From Magnetococcales bacterium (GTDB lineage: Bacteria; Pseudomonadota; Magnetococcia; Magnetococcales; Magnetaquicoccaceae): a DNA stretch of 64,000 nucleotides. Below the pieces are notes generated by a model. That model had not been told where the DNA came from and ran no database searches. It was given only the letters and a program-made list of their open reading frames with translations. Position numbers and translations under genes: made by a program. Shown here piece after piece: positions 10,444-18,582 of this stretch (position 1 is the first letter of the stretch; each line of letters starts with the position of its first letter). The DNA lies in contig JADGBT010000014.1 in the NCBI GenBank assembly GCA_015231375.1, forward strand, positions 1 to 64,000, given 5' to 3'.

Positions 10444-12321
10444 ATGAACAACCAAGAACGTTATGAAACCATGTATCGCCGTTCCATCGACGACCGGGAA
10501 GCCTTCTGGCGGGAACAGGCGGAACTGATCCATTGGCACAAACCCTTCGACCGGGTGCTGGATTACGACAACCCCCCGTTTGCCCAATGGTTTCCGGGAG
10601 GATTGACCAATATCTGCTACAATGCGGTGGATCGTCATCGGGAGGAGCGGGGAGATCAGACCGCCATCATCTGGGTCTCCACCGAAGTGGAACAACGGCT
10701 GGAGGTGAGCTATCGGGAGCTTTACCGGCAGGTCAACGAGATGGCCTCCCTGCTGCTGGAGTTGGGGATCGTCTCCGGGGATCGGGTGTTGATCTACCTG
10801 CCGATGATTCCCGAAGCCATCGTGGCCATGCTGGCCTGTGTGCGCATCGGCGCGGTCCATTCGGTGGTGTTCGGCGGTTTCGCCGCGCTGGCGCTGGCCT
10901 CCCGCATCGACGACGCCAGCCCGAAACTGATCATCACCGCCGACGCGGGCATGCGGGGCGGCAAGGTGACCCCCTACAAGCCGCTGCTGGTGGAAGGACT
11001 GGCCGCCATCGCCGTGGAGCGGCCACAGGTGCTGGTGATCGATCGGGGCTTGGCCACGACCCCCTGCCCGATCGCAGGCGAAATCGACTTCGCCTCCGCC
11101 ATCGCCCGCCACGCGGGCCGGGAAGTAGCCCCGGAATGGGTCGAATCCTCCCATCCCTCCTATATCCTCTACACCTCCGGCACCACGGGTCGTCCCAAGG
11201 GGGCGCAGCGGGATACCGGGGGTCACATGGTGGCCATGCGGCAATCGATGCAGTGGATCTACGGGGTGCAGCCCGGGGAAGTGATGTTCGCCGGTTCCGA
11301 TATCGGCTGGGTGGTGGGCCACTCCTACATCGTCTACGCGCCGCTGCTCACCGGAGCCACCACCATTCTCTACGAAGGTCTGCCCATCCGCCCCGATCCG
11401 GGCATCTGGTGGTCGCTGGTGGCCGATTATCGGGTCAGTTGCCTGTTCACCTCCCCCACCGCCATCCGGTTGCTGAAAAAGACCGGCGCCGACTGGATCC
11501 ACGCCCACGATCTCTCCTCGTTGCGCACCCTGTTTCTGGCCGGAGAGCCTCTGGACAAGGAGACCCATCGCTGGGTCACCGAAGCCCTGGGCATCCCGGT
11601 GGTGGACAACTACTGGCAGACCGAAACCGGATGGCCGATCCTCACCAATTTTGCCGGTCTGGGGCTGATGGAATTGAAATTCGGCTCGCCGACCAAACCG
11701 GCCTTCGGCTACGACATGGTGCTGCTGGACGAAAGCGGCGCCGAACTGGGGCCCAACACCAAAGGCTCCCTGATGATCCGGCCTCCCTTGCCGCCGGGAT
11801 GCATGAGCACGATCTGGGGCGACGACGCCCGTTTTGTCCAGACCTATTTTTCCAGCGCCCGGCAGATGCTCTATGCCACCTTCGACTATGCCATCTACGA
11901 TGACGACGGCTATTATTTCATCATGGGCCGCAACGACGATGTCATCAACGTGGCGGGCCACCGGTTGGGCACGCGGGAGGTGGAAGAGGCGTTGTGTACC
12001 CATCCGGCTGTGGCGGAAGCTGCGGCGGTGGGCATCCAGGATGATCTGAAAGGACAGGAGATCGAAGCCTTCGTGGTGTTGATGAGCCATGCCGCCATTC
12101 CCAGCGAAGACGAACTCAAAGCCGTGGTGGCCCGTCAGATCGGCGGCATCGCCAAGCCCAAATTTCTCCATGTGGTGCCGGGCCTGCCCAAGACCCGCTC
12201 CGGCAAGGTGATCCGCCGAGCGATTCTGGCCATCGCCGAAGGACGGGATCCCGGCGAACTGCCCACCATCGAAGACGCCAAAATGCTCGACGTGATCCGC
12301 GACGCCGTGCAGCACCGCTGA
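10444..12321 (+). CDS. prpE: Propionyl-CoA synthetase
   Basis: AMP-forming acyl-CoA synthetase that activates propionate. The 625-residue length matches PrpE (about 628). The N-terminal ACAS_N region is followed by the adenylation core (LYTSGTTGRPKG around residue 240, DNYWQTETGWPI). The C-terminal KTRSGKVIRR motif contains Lys588, the catalytic and acetylation-regulated lysine. ATG 10444 is chosen because AAGGAG lies 10 nt upstream; the upstream ATG at 10411 overlaps acuI and adds unmatched residues. Close relatives such as acetyl-CoA synthetase are slightly longer and diverge at the acyl pocket. The surrounding propionyl-CoA genes favour propionate as substrate. Confidence 0.88.
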   Translation: MNNQERYETMYRRSIDDREAFWREQAELIHWHKPFDRVLDYDNPPFAQWFPGGLTNICYNAVDRHREERGDQTAIIWVSTEVEQRLEVSYRELYRQVNEMASLLLELGIVSGDRVLIYLPMIPEAIVAMLACVRIGAVHSVVFGGFAALALASRIDDASPKLIITADAGMRGGKVTPYKPLLVEGLAAIAVERPQVLVIDRGLATTPCPIAGEIDFASAIARHAGREVAPEWVESSHPSYILYTSGTTGRPKGAQRDTGGHMVAMRQSMQWIYGVQPGEVMFAGSDIGWVVGHSYIVYAPLLTGATTILYEGLPIRPDPGIWWSLVADYRVSCLFTSPTAIRLLKKTGADWIHAHDLSSLRTLFLAGEPLDKETHRWVTEALGIPVVDNYWQTETGWPILTNFAGLGLMELKFGSPTKPAFGYDMVLLDESGAELGPNTKGSLMIRPPLPPGCMSTIWGDDARFVQTYFSSARQMLYATFDYAIYDDDGYYFIMGRNDDVINVAGHRLGTREVEEALCTHPAVAEAAAVGIQDDLKGQEIEAFVVLMSHAAIPSEDELKAVVARQIGGIAKPKFLHVVPGLPKTRSGKVIRRAILAIAEGRDPGELPTIEDAKMLDVIRDAVQHR

Positions 12322-12337
12322 CCCCACCGAAAATCGT

Positions 12338-12388
12338 CCCGCCCCGGCTCGCGCCCTTCAAAAGGGCCTCGTTCAAAGCCGGGGTGGG
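12338..12388 (+). terminator. Likely terminator hairpin after prpE
   Basis: A 12-nt arm at 12338-12349 pairs with 12377-12388 (one G-T pair). A nested GCCCTT/AAGGGC hairpin sits inside. It starts 16 nt after the prpE stop. No T-tract follows, so it may be an mRNA-end structure rather than a full intrinsic terminator. Confidence 0.5.
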
Positions 12389-12401
12389 ATGGATTCAAAG
12401 C

Positions 12402-12448
12402 AAAAAAAACAGGCCCTGCAACGACTCTTCAATCGTTGCAGGGCCTGT
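12402..12448 (-). terminator. Strong intrinsic terminator of the CHASE2/FecR operon
   Basis: A perfect 16-bp stem (12409-12424 with 12433-12448) has an 8-nt loop. On the minus strand it is followed by eight consecutive T residues (plus-strand A run 12402-12409, sharing one base with the stem). It lies about 80 nt beyond the stop of the GGDEF gene and is a textbook rho-independent terminator for the leftward operon. Confidence 0.88.
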
Positions 12449-12531
12449 TCGACTTCGTGTATCGCCTCAGGATCAGGACCGACAACCGGCTTGGGCCAAC
12501 GACAACCGAAAGCCTCAGGATCCGTTTGCAT

Positions 12532-13473
12532 TCAGTCTGGCTGACCCGGCGTGCCCTGGGATTGCAGATTGGTGGTACAAAGCCGGTTGCGTCCCTGGCG
12601 TTTGGCCTCGTAGAGCATCTGGTCAGCCGCCTGCTGGAGTTGCATCGCACCCATCCCGGACTCGGGAATCACCACCGCCCCCCCCAGGCTGATCGTGACA
12701 TGGGAAGCCACGGTGGACAGGGCATGGGGCAGATCCATGGCCACGACCGCCTGACGCAACTGCTCGCCGATCTGCGCCATACCCTGTTGGTCGGTATCGG
12801 GAAGCACGGCCACGAACTCCTCGCCGCCGTAGCGGGCGATGAAATCTCCAGGCCGGTGCTTGGCCTCGAACAAGGCGCGGGCCACCCGCCGCAGGCAGAC
12901 ATCCCCCCCCGAGTGGCCATAATGGTCGTTGTACTGCTTGAACTGATCCACATCCATCATGATCAGGGAGATCGGTTCGTGATCGCGCATGGCCCGCATC
13001 CACTCCCGCTCCAGGGTTGTGTCGAACCCCCGGCGATTGGGAATCTCGGTCAGTCCGTCCAGGCAGACCAGCCGCTCCAGAAGATTCATCTTGTGTTTCA
13101 GGCCCAGATGGGTGCGCAACCGGGCATGGACGATGGCCGGATGAAACGGCTTGGAAATGTAATCCACCGCCCCCAGATGCAGCCCCTGGGTCTCGGAGGC
13201 CACGTCGTTGCGCGCGGTGAGGAAAATCACCGGGATGTCGCGGGTCGTCGGCTCGGCCTTGAGCCGACGGATCACCTCGAATCCATCCATCTCCGGCATG
13301 ATGATGTCCAAAAGGATCAGATCCGGCATGGTGTCAGGCTTCAGGTTCCGCAGAGCCTGTTCGCCGTTCTTGGCCACCATGATCCGGTATTCCGACTTGA
13401 GCAGACCGACCAGGGATTCGATGTTGAACAACTCGTCATCCACAATCAGGATTTTGGCTTGAGGTTCCATCAT
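12532..13473 (-). CDS. Response regulator diguanylate cyclase (REC-GGDEF)
   Basis: Phosphorylation-controlled synthesis of cyclic di-GMP. Residues 7-125 are a receiver domain (acid pair VDDE, phospho-acceptor Asp56 in LILLDIIMP, Lys in YISKPF). Residues 135-300 are a GGDEF domain with the active-site loop GGEEF at 216-220. The product-inhibition I-site RPGD is intact at 207-210, five residues before it. GGEEF variants are catalytically competent. It is the last gene of the CHASE2/FecR operon, 27 nt after the hybrid kinase, and is the obvious output for that kinase's phosphorelay. The start is ATG 13473 or the adjacent ATG 13470. Confidence 0.9.
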   Translation of the reverse strand: MMEPQAKILIVDDELFNIESLVGLLKSEYRIMVAKNGEQALRNLKPDTMPDLILLDIIMPEMDGFEVIRRLKAEPTTRDIPVIFLTARNDVASETQGLHLGAVDYISKPFHPAIVHARLRTHLGLKHKMNLLERLVCLDGLTEIPNRRGFDTTLEREWMRAMRDHEPISLIMMDVDQFKQYNDHYGHSGGDVCLRRVARALFEAKHRPGDFIARYGGEEFVAVLPDTDQQGMAQIGEQLRQAVVAMDLPHALSTVASHVTISLGGAVVIPESGMGAMQLQQAADQMLYEAKRQGRNRLCTTNLQSQGTPGQPD

Positions 13474-13500
13474 GTCGCCTTGGGGTGGCTTGGGGTTGGA

Positions 13501-16500
13501 TCAAGAGGGCGCGGCCTCTTCTGGAGCGCGCCGATCGGTGCGCAATTCGGTGCGCAATTCAGTACGCAGTTCGCGCAGACTTTCCAGTGCCTCGTCAAAA
13601 TCGAACATCTTGACCCGGCGCAACAAAACCGACGCCGCAGCACCAGCCTCCGGAGGCAAATGATGCAACAATTCGGCAACGTTGTCGACCGCTTTCGGAT
13701 CCAGTTGGCGCATCATCGCCTCCAACGCGTCCAACCGCGCCGCGAGCGCCACGGGATCGGCCACCCGCTGCCCCGTCGGCGCCGGATCGGCCACGCGCCT
13801 TGTCGCCTCCGCATCGATCCACGCACCCAAAGCGACCTGAAAAGGGGTCAGCGCCCGCTCCAGATTCTCCACCAGACCCTGGAGCGACTCCACCTCCTCT
13901 CCGGCCATGCCCGCCTGTCGTCGCGCCAGCAGCCCATCGAGAACATTCTCCAACGCCTCAGCCGCCGACCGCACCGCCAGCAGGCCGAAAGAACCCGCGA
14001 TCCCTTTCAGGGTGTGGGCCTTGCGGTGCGCCAGGGTCCAATCCTCCTGCAAAAGCGCGGCGCGCAATTCCTGCGACTCATCGCCATGCCGCTCCCGAAA
14101 GCCCTCCAGCAGGGATCGCAGCAAGGCCCGATTGCCCCCCAGCCGCGCCAAAGCCTCCGCGCAACGCATGCCCGGCAGCGACTCCGGCAGGCTTACCTCC
14201 GGCGCCAGTACGGCCTGGGACCGGGCTGGAATCACAACCGCAGGATCGATGGACAGAACACCCGGACCGGCGGACAGAGCATCCGGACCGGCGGACGCGA
14301 CATCCGGACCGGCGGACAGAACATCCGGACCGGCGGACGCGACATCCGGACCGGCGGACGCGACATCCGGACCGGCGGACAGAACATCTGGACCGGCGGA
14401 CGCGACACCCGGACCGATGGATAAAAGATCCGGAGCGGCAGACGCGGCTTTCGGTCCGGGGGACAGCGGCTCTGGACGCGACGCCAGATGGGCCGCCAGA
14501 ACGGCATACAGTGTGCGCGGCTCAATGGGTTTGGCCACAAAGCCGTCCATGCCCACAGACTGGAGCAGACGCGAATTCTCCTCCTGGGCGGTCAAGGCCA
14601 GAATCGGCGGATGGCGCGCGAACCGGGCATCCGCCCGAATGCGGCGCACAGCCGTGGGACCATCCATGACCGGCATCTGCATGTCCATCAGGATCGCGTC
14701 GAAGCCGCCGCCCGCTTCCATCCGGTGTACAGCCTCCAGGCCATCGCGGGCGACCTCCACCTCCACGCCCATCTGTTGCAAAAGCTCCGTGGCGATCTGC
14801 CGGTTCAAAGGATTGTCCTCCACCACCAGCACCCGCGCGCCCCGCAAACGCCAGACCGGATCCATGACGGCAGACTCCTGCCGGGCCTCCGACGCCACTT
14901 CCCCCGCAACAATCGCGCTCCGCCGGGGGTCAAGATCCAAAATCCCCCGCAACAGCGACGACGGCAGCAAAGGCCGGGTCAATACCCCGTCCACCACGGC
15001 CAGATCCCCGGCAGAAGGCAACGCCTCCAGCAAAGGGGTAATCAGCAACACCTGCGGCGCACCCGTCGCTCCGGCAAACACCGCCCGCAACCGCCGCGCC
15101 GCCTCCAGGCCGCTCATGTCCGCCAGATCCCAATCGATCAGCAACAGCGCCCAAGGCTCCCCGGCCTCCCGGATCGCCTCCAGGGCCGCCGCTCCACTCT
15201 CCACAGCCACCGATTGGCAATCCCAGGATGCCAGACATGTGGTCACCTGCCCCCGGGTGGCCGCGCAGCCATCCACCACCAACACCCGCATCCCACGCCA
15301 TTCGCAAGGCAGGGCCAAACGTTCCGGTCTGGTCGCGTCCAGAGTCTGGGTCACGGTGAAGGTGAAGGTGCTGCCCTGACCAGGAGCGCTCTCCAGAAGG
15401 ATCTCCCCGCCCATCATGTTCACCAACTGCTTGCAGATGGCCAATCCGAGTCCGGTCCCGCCAAACTCGCGGGAGGTGGAGCTGTCCGCCTGGACAAACG
15501 CCTGAAACAGCCGCTGCTGCTGCGCCGCGCTGATGCCGATGCCGCTGTCTTTCACCACCCCTTCCAGCACCACCCCCTGCCGACTCCGGGAGGCCAGCCG
15601 CATCACGATTGAGACCTCCCCGGTCGGCGTGAACTTGATGGCGTTGTTGACCAGATTGATCAGCACCTGTCCCAGCCGCAACGGATCGCCGCGCAGATTC
15701 TCGGGGATCGCCGGATCCCGATGGATCCACAGTCGCAGCCCCTTCTCGCGCGCCTTGAGCTGGGTCATGACCGCCAGATGGCCCAACACCTGATCCAACT
15801 GGTAGGGAACGCACTCCAGGCTCAAACGATCCGCCTCCATCTTGGAGATGTCCAGCAGATCGTTGATCAGCCCCAGCAGGGTTTCTCCGGCGGTGCGCAC
15901 CTTGGTCAGATAGTCTTGCTGCCGGGAGGTGAGTTCGGTTTGCAGGCACAGCCCGGTCAGACCGAGAATGGCGGTCATCGGGGTGCGCAACTCGTGGGTG
16001 ATGTTGGCGATGAAGCGGCTTTTGGCCTGGACCATCTGGCGTTCCCGCTCCAGCCGGTACAGATGCGGCACCCAGAAGCCCGCCGACAAAAACGCCATGG
16101 CGAGGATGGGATAAAGAGGATCGAAGAACAACCGCGCGCTCTTGAGCAACCAAAGCGCCAGCAACACCAGCAAAACGGCCAACAGTCCGTTGAGCGCCAC
16201 CATCCAACGGATGCGGGAGCGCTGGATCAACTGCCGCGCCAGCAGCCAACTGACCAGCAGAAACCCGACCACGACATCGCTCTCCCAGGCCGGATGCAGC
16301 AGATAGCTTTGGGTGTGGAGCTGTTCGAGAAGCTGAGCGTGCAGCTCGACGCCGGGCACCATCTCGCCCAAAGGCGTGACGACATAATCCCCAAGCCCAC
16401 GGGCCGTGGCCCCGACGAAGATGATGTGATCCTGGATCCGCGCGGCATCCATCCTGCTGTCCAGAACATCGCTCACCGACAGGTAGCGTTGCGGCTGGAA

Positions 16501-17427
16501 CGGTCGGTAATGCAGCCAGATCTGACCATCGGAGGCGGTGGGATAAAACGACTGGCCCAGCCCCACCCCGCGCAGCGCCGAATGGTCGGAACCGCTCCCG
16601 TCGGTGAGCAGCATCAGGTTCGTCTGGCCGTGATAGACCCGAAGCGCCTCCAGTCCCAGCACCGGATAGATCCCGGAACCCACCCGGTGGATCAGGGGCA
16701 GATGCCTCAGGATCCCATCCGGATCGCTGCCGACCCGGGAGATGACCCCATTGCCCGAGGCGGCCTTTTGCAACAGGGGCAGCGCGGCCACCGAGCCGAC
16801 AAACCGGGGCAGCCGCTCCTGGGGATGACCTCCCAGGGAAGGAAAACGGGCCTTTTCCATCGGCAAAGGCGCGCCGCTGCGGTCGTCCAGCGCGAAGGAG
16901 AGCACGGTGGGCAGACGGGCCATGCTGTCGGCCAGAAGCTGGTCATGGTCGGGCATGCGCGCCAGGGTGGCGCTCCACTCCGGATGATCGGGCCACAATG
17001 CGGCCAGAGCGGCGGGGGAGGTGCGATCCGGTTCCGCCAGCAGCAGATCCAACACCACGACCCGCGCCCCCAGATCGCGCAACCGGTCCAGCAAAAGCGC
17101 CAGCCGGGTTCGGGGCCAGGGCCATTGGCCCAGTTGTTTCAGGCTCTCCTCGTCGATGGCCACCACCCGGACCGGCACCGTCCCGGCATCGACCCAGGAG
17201 ACATGACGCTGGGCCCAGTCGAAAGCCAAATTGCGAATTTTCTGCCGGGGCGCGGGATCCAGCAGTTGCACGCCCACCAGAAAGGCGAGCAGCAGCAGGG
17301 TGACCCAAAAAGAGACCAGCCCCATGTCGCCCTGGCCCCCATGGACGAAGACCCCCGCCACCCGACCCCGGCGCGGCGCAACGGATGGATCACGATGAAA
17401 GATTGTTTTCAGGGACACCGTGTTCAA
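13501..17427 (-). CDS. CHASE2 hybrid histidine kinase with two receivers and an Hpt domain
   Basis: Inner-membrane phosphorelay receptor. It has an N-terminal membrane helix (about 36-55) and an extracytoplasmic CHASE2 domain (about 60-380), followed by three membrane helices (about 385-455). HisKA (His478 in THELRTP) and HATPase (NNAIKF, GGTGLGLAI) come next. Receiver 1 has Asp765/767, but the usual C-terminal lysine is replaced (LTRPLLP). Receiver 2 is canonical (Asp915, VAKPIE). A repeat linker precedes the Hpt domain (His1138 in AHTLKGIAGSFG). The start is TTG 17427 or GTG 17418; neither has a strong ribosome site. Overlapping domain types predict relay His478 to Asp915 to His1138 and on to the downstream REC-GGDEF protein. 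CHASE2 next to FecR is a recurrent pairing in proteobacteria. Confidence 0.88.
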   Translation of the reverse strand: MNTVSLKTIFHRDPSVAPRRGRVAGVFVHGGQGDMGLVSFWVTLLLLAFLVGVQLLDPAPRQKIRNLAFDWAQRHVSWVDAGTVPVRVVAIDEESLKQLGQWPWPRTRLALLLDRLRDLGARVVVLDLLLAEPDRTSPAALAALWPDHPEWSATLARMPDHDQLLADSMARLPTVLSFALDDRSGAPLPMEKARFPSLGGHPQERLPRFVGSVAALPLLQKAASGNGVISRVGSDPDGILRHLPLIHRVGSGIYPVLGLEALRVYHGQTNLMLLTDGSGSDHSALRGVGLGQSFYPTASDGQIWLHYRPFQPQRYLSVSDVLDSRMDAARIQDHIIFVGATARGLGDYVVTPLGEMVPGVELHAQLLEQLHTQSYLLHPAWESDVVVGFLLVSWLLARQLIQRSRIRWMVALNGLLAVLLVLLALWLLKSARLFFDPLYPILAMAFLSAGFWVPHLYRLERERQMVQAKSRFIANITHELRTPMTAILGLTGLCLQTELTSRQQDYLTKVRTAGETLLGLINDLLDISKMEADRLSLECVPYQLDQVLGHLAVMTQLKAREKGLRLWIHRDPAIPENLRGDPLRLGQVLINLVNNAIKFTPTGEVSIVMRLASRSRQGVVLEGVVKDSGIGISAAQQQRLFQAFVQADSSTSREFGGTGLGLAICKQLVNMMGGEILLESAPGQGSTFTFTVTQTLDATRPERLALPCEWRGMRVLVVDGCAATRGQVTTCLASWDCQSVAVESGAAALEAIREAGEPWALLLIDWDLADMSGLEAARRLRAVFAGATGAPQVLLITPLLEALPSAGDLAVVDGVLTRPLLPSSLLRGILDLDPRRSAIVAGEVASEARQESAVMDPVWRLRGARVLVVEDNPLNRQIATELLQQMGVEVEVARDGLEAVHRMEAGGGFDAILMDMQMPVMDGPTAVRRIRADARFARHPPILALTAQEENSRLLQSVGMDGFVAKPIEPRTLYAVLAAHLASRPEPLSPGPKAASAAPDLLSIGPGVASAGPDVLSAGPDVASAGPDVASAGPDVLSAGPDVASAGPDALSAGPGVLSIDPAVVIPARSQAVLAPEVSLPESLPGMRCAEALARLGGNRALLRSLLEGFRERHGDESQELRAALLQEDWTLAHRKAHTLKGIAGSFGLLAVRSAAEALENVLDGLLARRQAGMAGEEVESLQGLVENLERALTPFQVALGAWIDAEATRRVADPAPTGQRVADPVALAARLDALEAMMRQLDPKAVDNVAELLHHLPPEAGAAASVLLRRVKMFDFDEALESLRELRTELRTELRTDRRAPEEAAPS
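14241..14471 (-). repeat. Eleven tandem 21-bp units inside the CHASE2 kinase gene
   Basis: Units of 21 bp (core CCGGACCGGCGGAC plus AGAACAT or GCGACAT on the plus strand) run head to tail. The central seven are nearly identical and the outer ones degenerate. In the protein they encode 7-residue units of the type S-A-G-P-D-V-[AL], forming a flexible linker between receiver 2 and the Hpt domain. The unit length is a multiple of three, so copy-number change keeps the frame. Confidence 0.9.
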
Positions 17428-17544
17428 CCTGCTTCCGTCTCACCTGTGATGCCATCGGCGCAGCCGTCCGCCGTCCCATGGCCCCGTGCCGCCGCACCCG
17501 GCGGAAACCTCAATCCATTGACTCCCCAAAACCCTTGACGGCCG

Positions 17545-18582
17545 TTACGGCGCTCCGGGCGGCTTGCCGCCGGGCGGCGGCGCTCCCATCGCCGGAAGCG
17601 GCGCGTTGGTCGGCGGCGGCACGTTCTGAATGCCCGCCCCAGGTCCGCCCGGCGGCGGCGCCCCCAAACCGCCCGGGGGCGGCAAAGCGCCGGGCACCGG
17701 CCCACCCGGCGGCGGCAAACCGATGCCACCGCCAGGCCCCGGTCCACCCGGTAAAACGATGCCACCGCCGGGAAGCGTGTGTCTGCCCGCACCCGGCAAA
17801 CCGACGCCACCGCCGGGGAGCGGCTGTCCACCCGCGCCCGGCAGGCCAACGCCACCACCGGGGAGCGGCGGCTGCCCACCCGCAGCCGGCTGCGCACCCG
17901 GCTGCGCGCCCTGCGGCGGCTCTGGAGTGACGGCGCCGGGCTTGACGCCTTGGAACCGATCCATCGCCAGCGGACGCTGACTCAATTGCGGCGCCATGGT
18001 GGCGGAACGGATCAGGCCACTCTGTCCGGCCTGGATCTCCAGGCTGCCGCTCGGATTGGACAGGATCACCGCGCCGGAGACCACCGTAACGTTCAATCCG
18101 TTGTCCAAAGCCGTGTAGTATTCCGTCCCGCGCACCCCCAAGGTACCCAGATTGGTGCGCATTTGAAACTCCTGAGGCTTCTGCTTGCCGATCAGGCCGG
18201 TCAGGATGTGCATGGCTCCGGAAAGCAGGCTGAACTGCGCCTTGTGATCGTTCGGCTCCTGGGTGGCGAAACGGTATGCGTCGATGGCGAAGCGGGTGTC
18301 GTGATACAAAGACATGATCATCTTGTCCACGAACTGCAACTGGGTCTCCCCGTGGGCGCCGGTGATGACCGTATCCCCGGAGTAAAGCATGGAACCCCGC
18401 TCCAGGGCCTCGTTCTCCGGCTTGTTCCCTCGTTGCACCTGCACCTCCCCGACAGCCACCAGAATGCGCGCCGCAGGCTGGGTGGATGGACTGTCGGCAT
18501 GCGCCGGCCAGGCTGCCAGCCCCAACACCAGAACACACGCCATCCAGAAGATGCGACTCATGACGACATCACTGTTTTTCAT
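17545..18582 (-). CDS. Secreted FecR-domain protein with Pro/Gly-rich tail
   Basis: A signal peptide (MSRIFWMACVLVLGLAAWPAHA) leads into a FecR-type beta-sandwich (about residues 45-190: ARILVAVGEVQVQRG, LERGSMLYSGDTVITG, QFSLLSGAMHILTG, TNLGTLGVRGTEYY). A Pro/Gly-rich C-terminal half of about 140 residues follows. Unlike sigma-regulator FecR it has no cytoplasmic anti-sigma part, so it probably binds something in the periplasm. The start is ATG 18582 (GGGA 8 nt upstream, overlapping the upstream gene by 14 nt) or ATG 18561. It lies between the barrel gene and the CHASE2 kinase; I infer that it conveys an envelope or peptidoglycan cue to the kinase. Confidence 0.82.
   Translation of the reverse strand: MKNSDVVMSRIFWMACVLVLGLAAWPAHADSPSTQPAARILVAVGEVQVQRGNKPENEALERGSMLYSGDTVITGAHGETQLQFVDKMIMSLYHDTRFAIDAYRFATQEPNDHKAQFSLLSGAMHILTGLIGKQKPQEFQMRTNLGTLGVRGTEYYTALDNGLNVTVVSGAVILSNPSGSLEIQAGQSGLIRSATMAPQLSQRPLAMDRFQGVKPGAVTPEPPQGAQPGAQPAAGGQPPLPGGGVGLPGAGGQPLPGGGVGLPGAGRHTLPGGGIVLPGGPGPGGGIGLPPPGGPVPGALPPPGGLGAPPPGGPGAGIQNVPPPTNAPLPAMGAPPPGGKPPGAP
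17761..17890 (-). repeat. 45-bp tandem repeat in the FecR-protein tail
   Basis: About three copies of a 45-bp unit (starts 17761, 17806, 17851) encode a 15-residue Pro/Gly module of the form L-P-G-G-G-x-x-L-P-G-A-G-x-x-x. The third copy drifts at its far end. The period keeps the reading frame. Confidence 0.85.

Noticed and set aside
12436-17538. Plus-strand frames of 662 and 605 codons
   Set aside because: They are antisense to the GGDEF and CHASE2 kinase genes; their composition only mirrors the third-codon GC bias and the 21-bp repeats.
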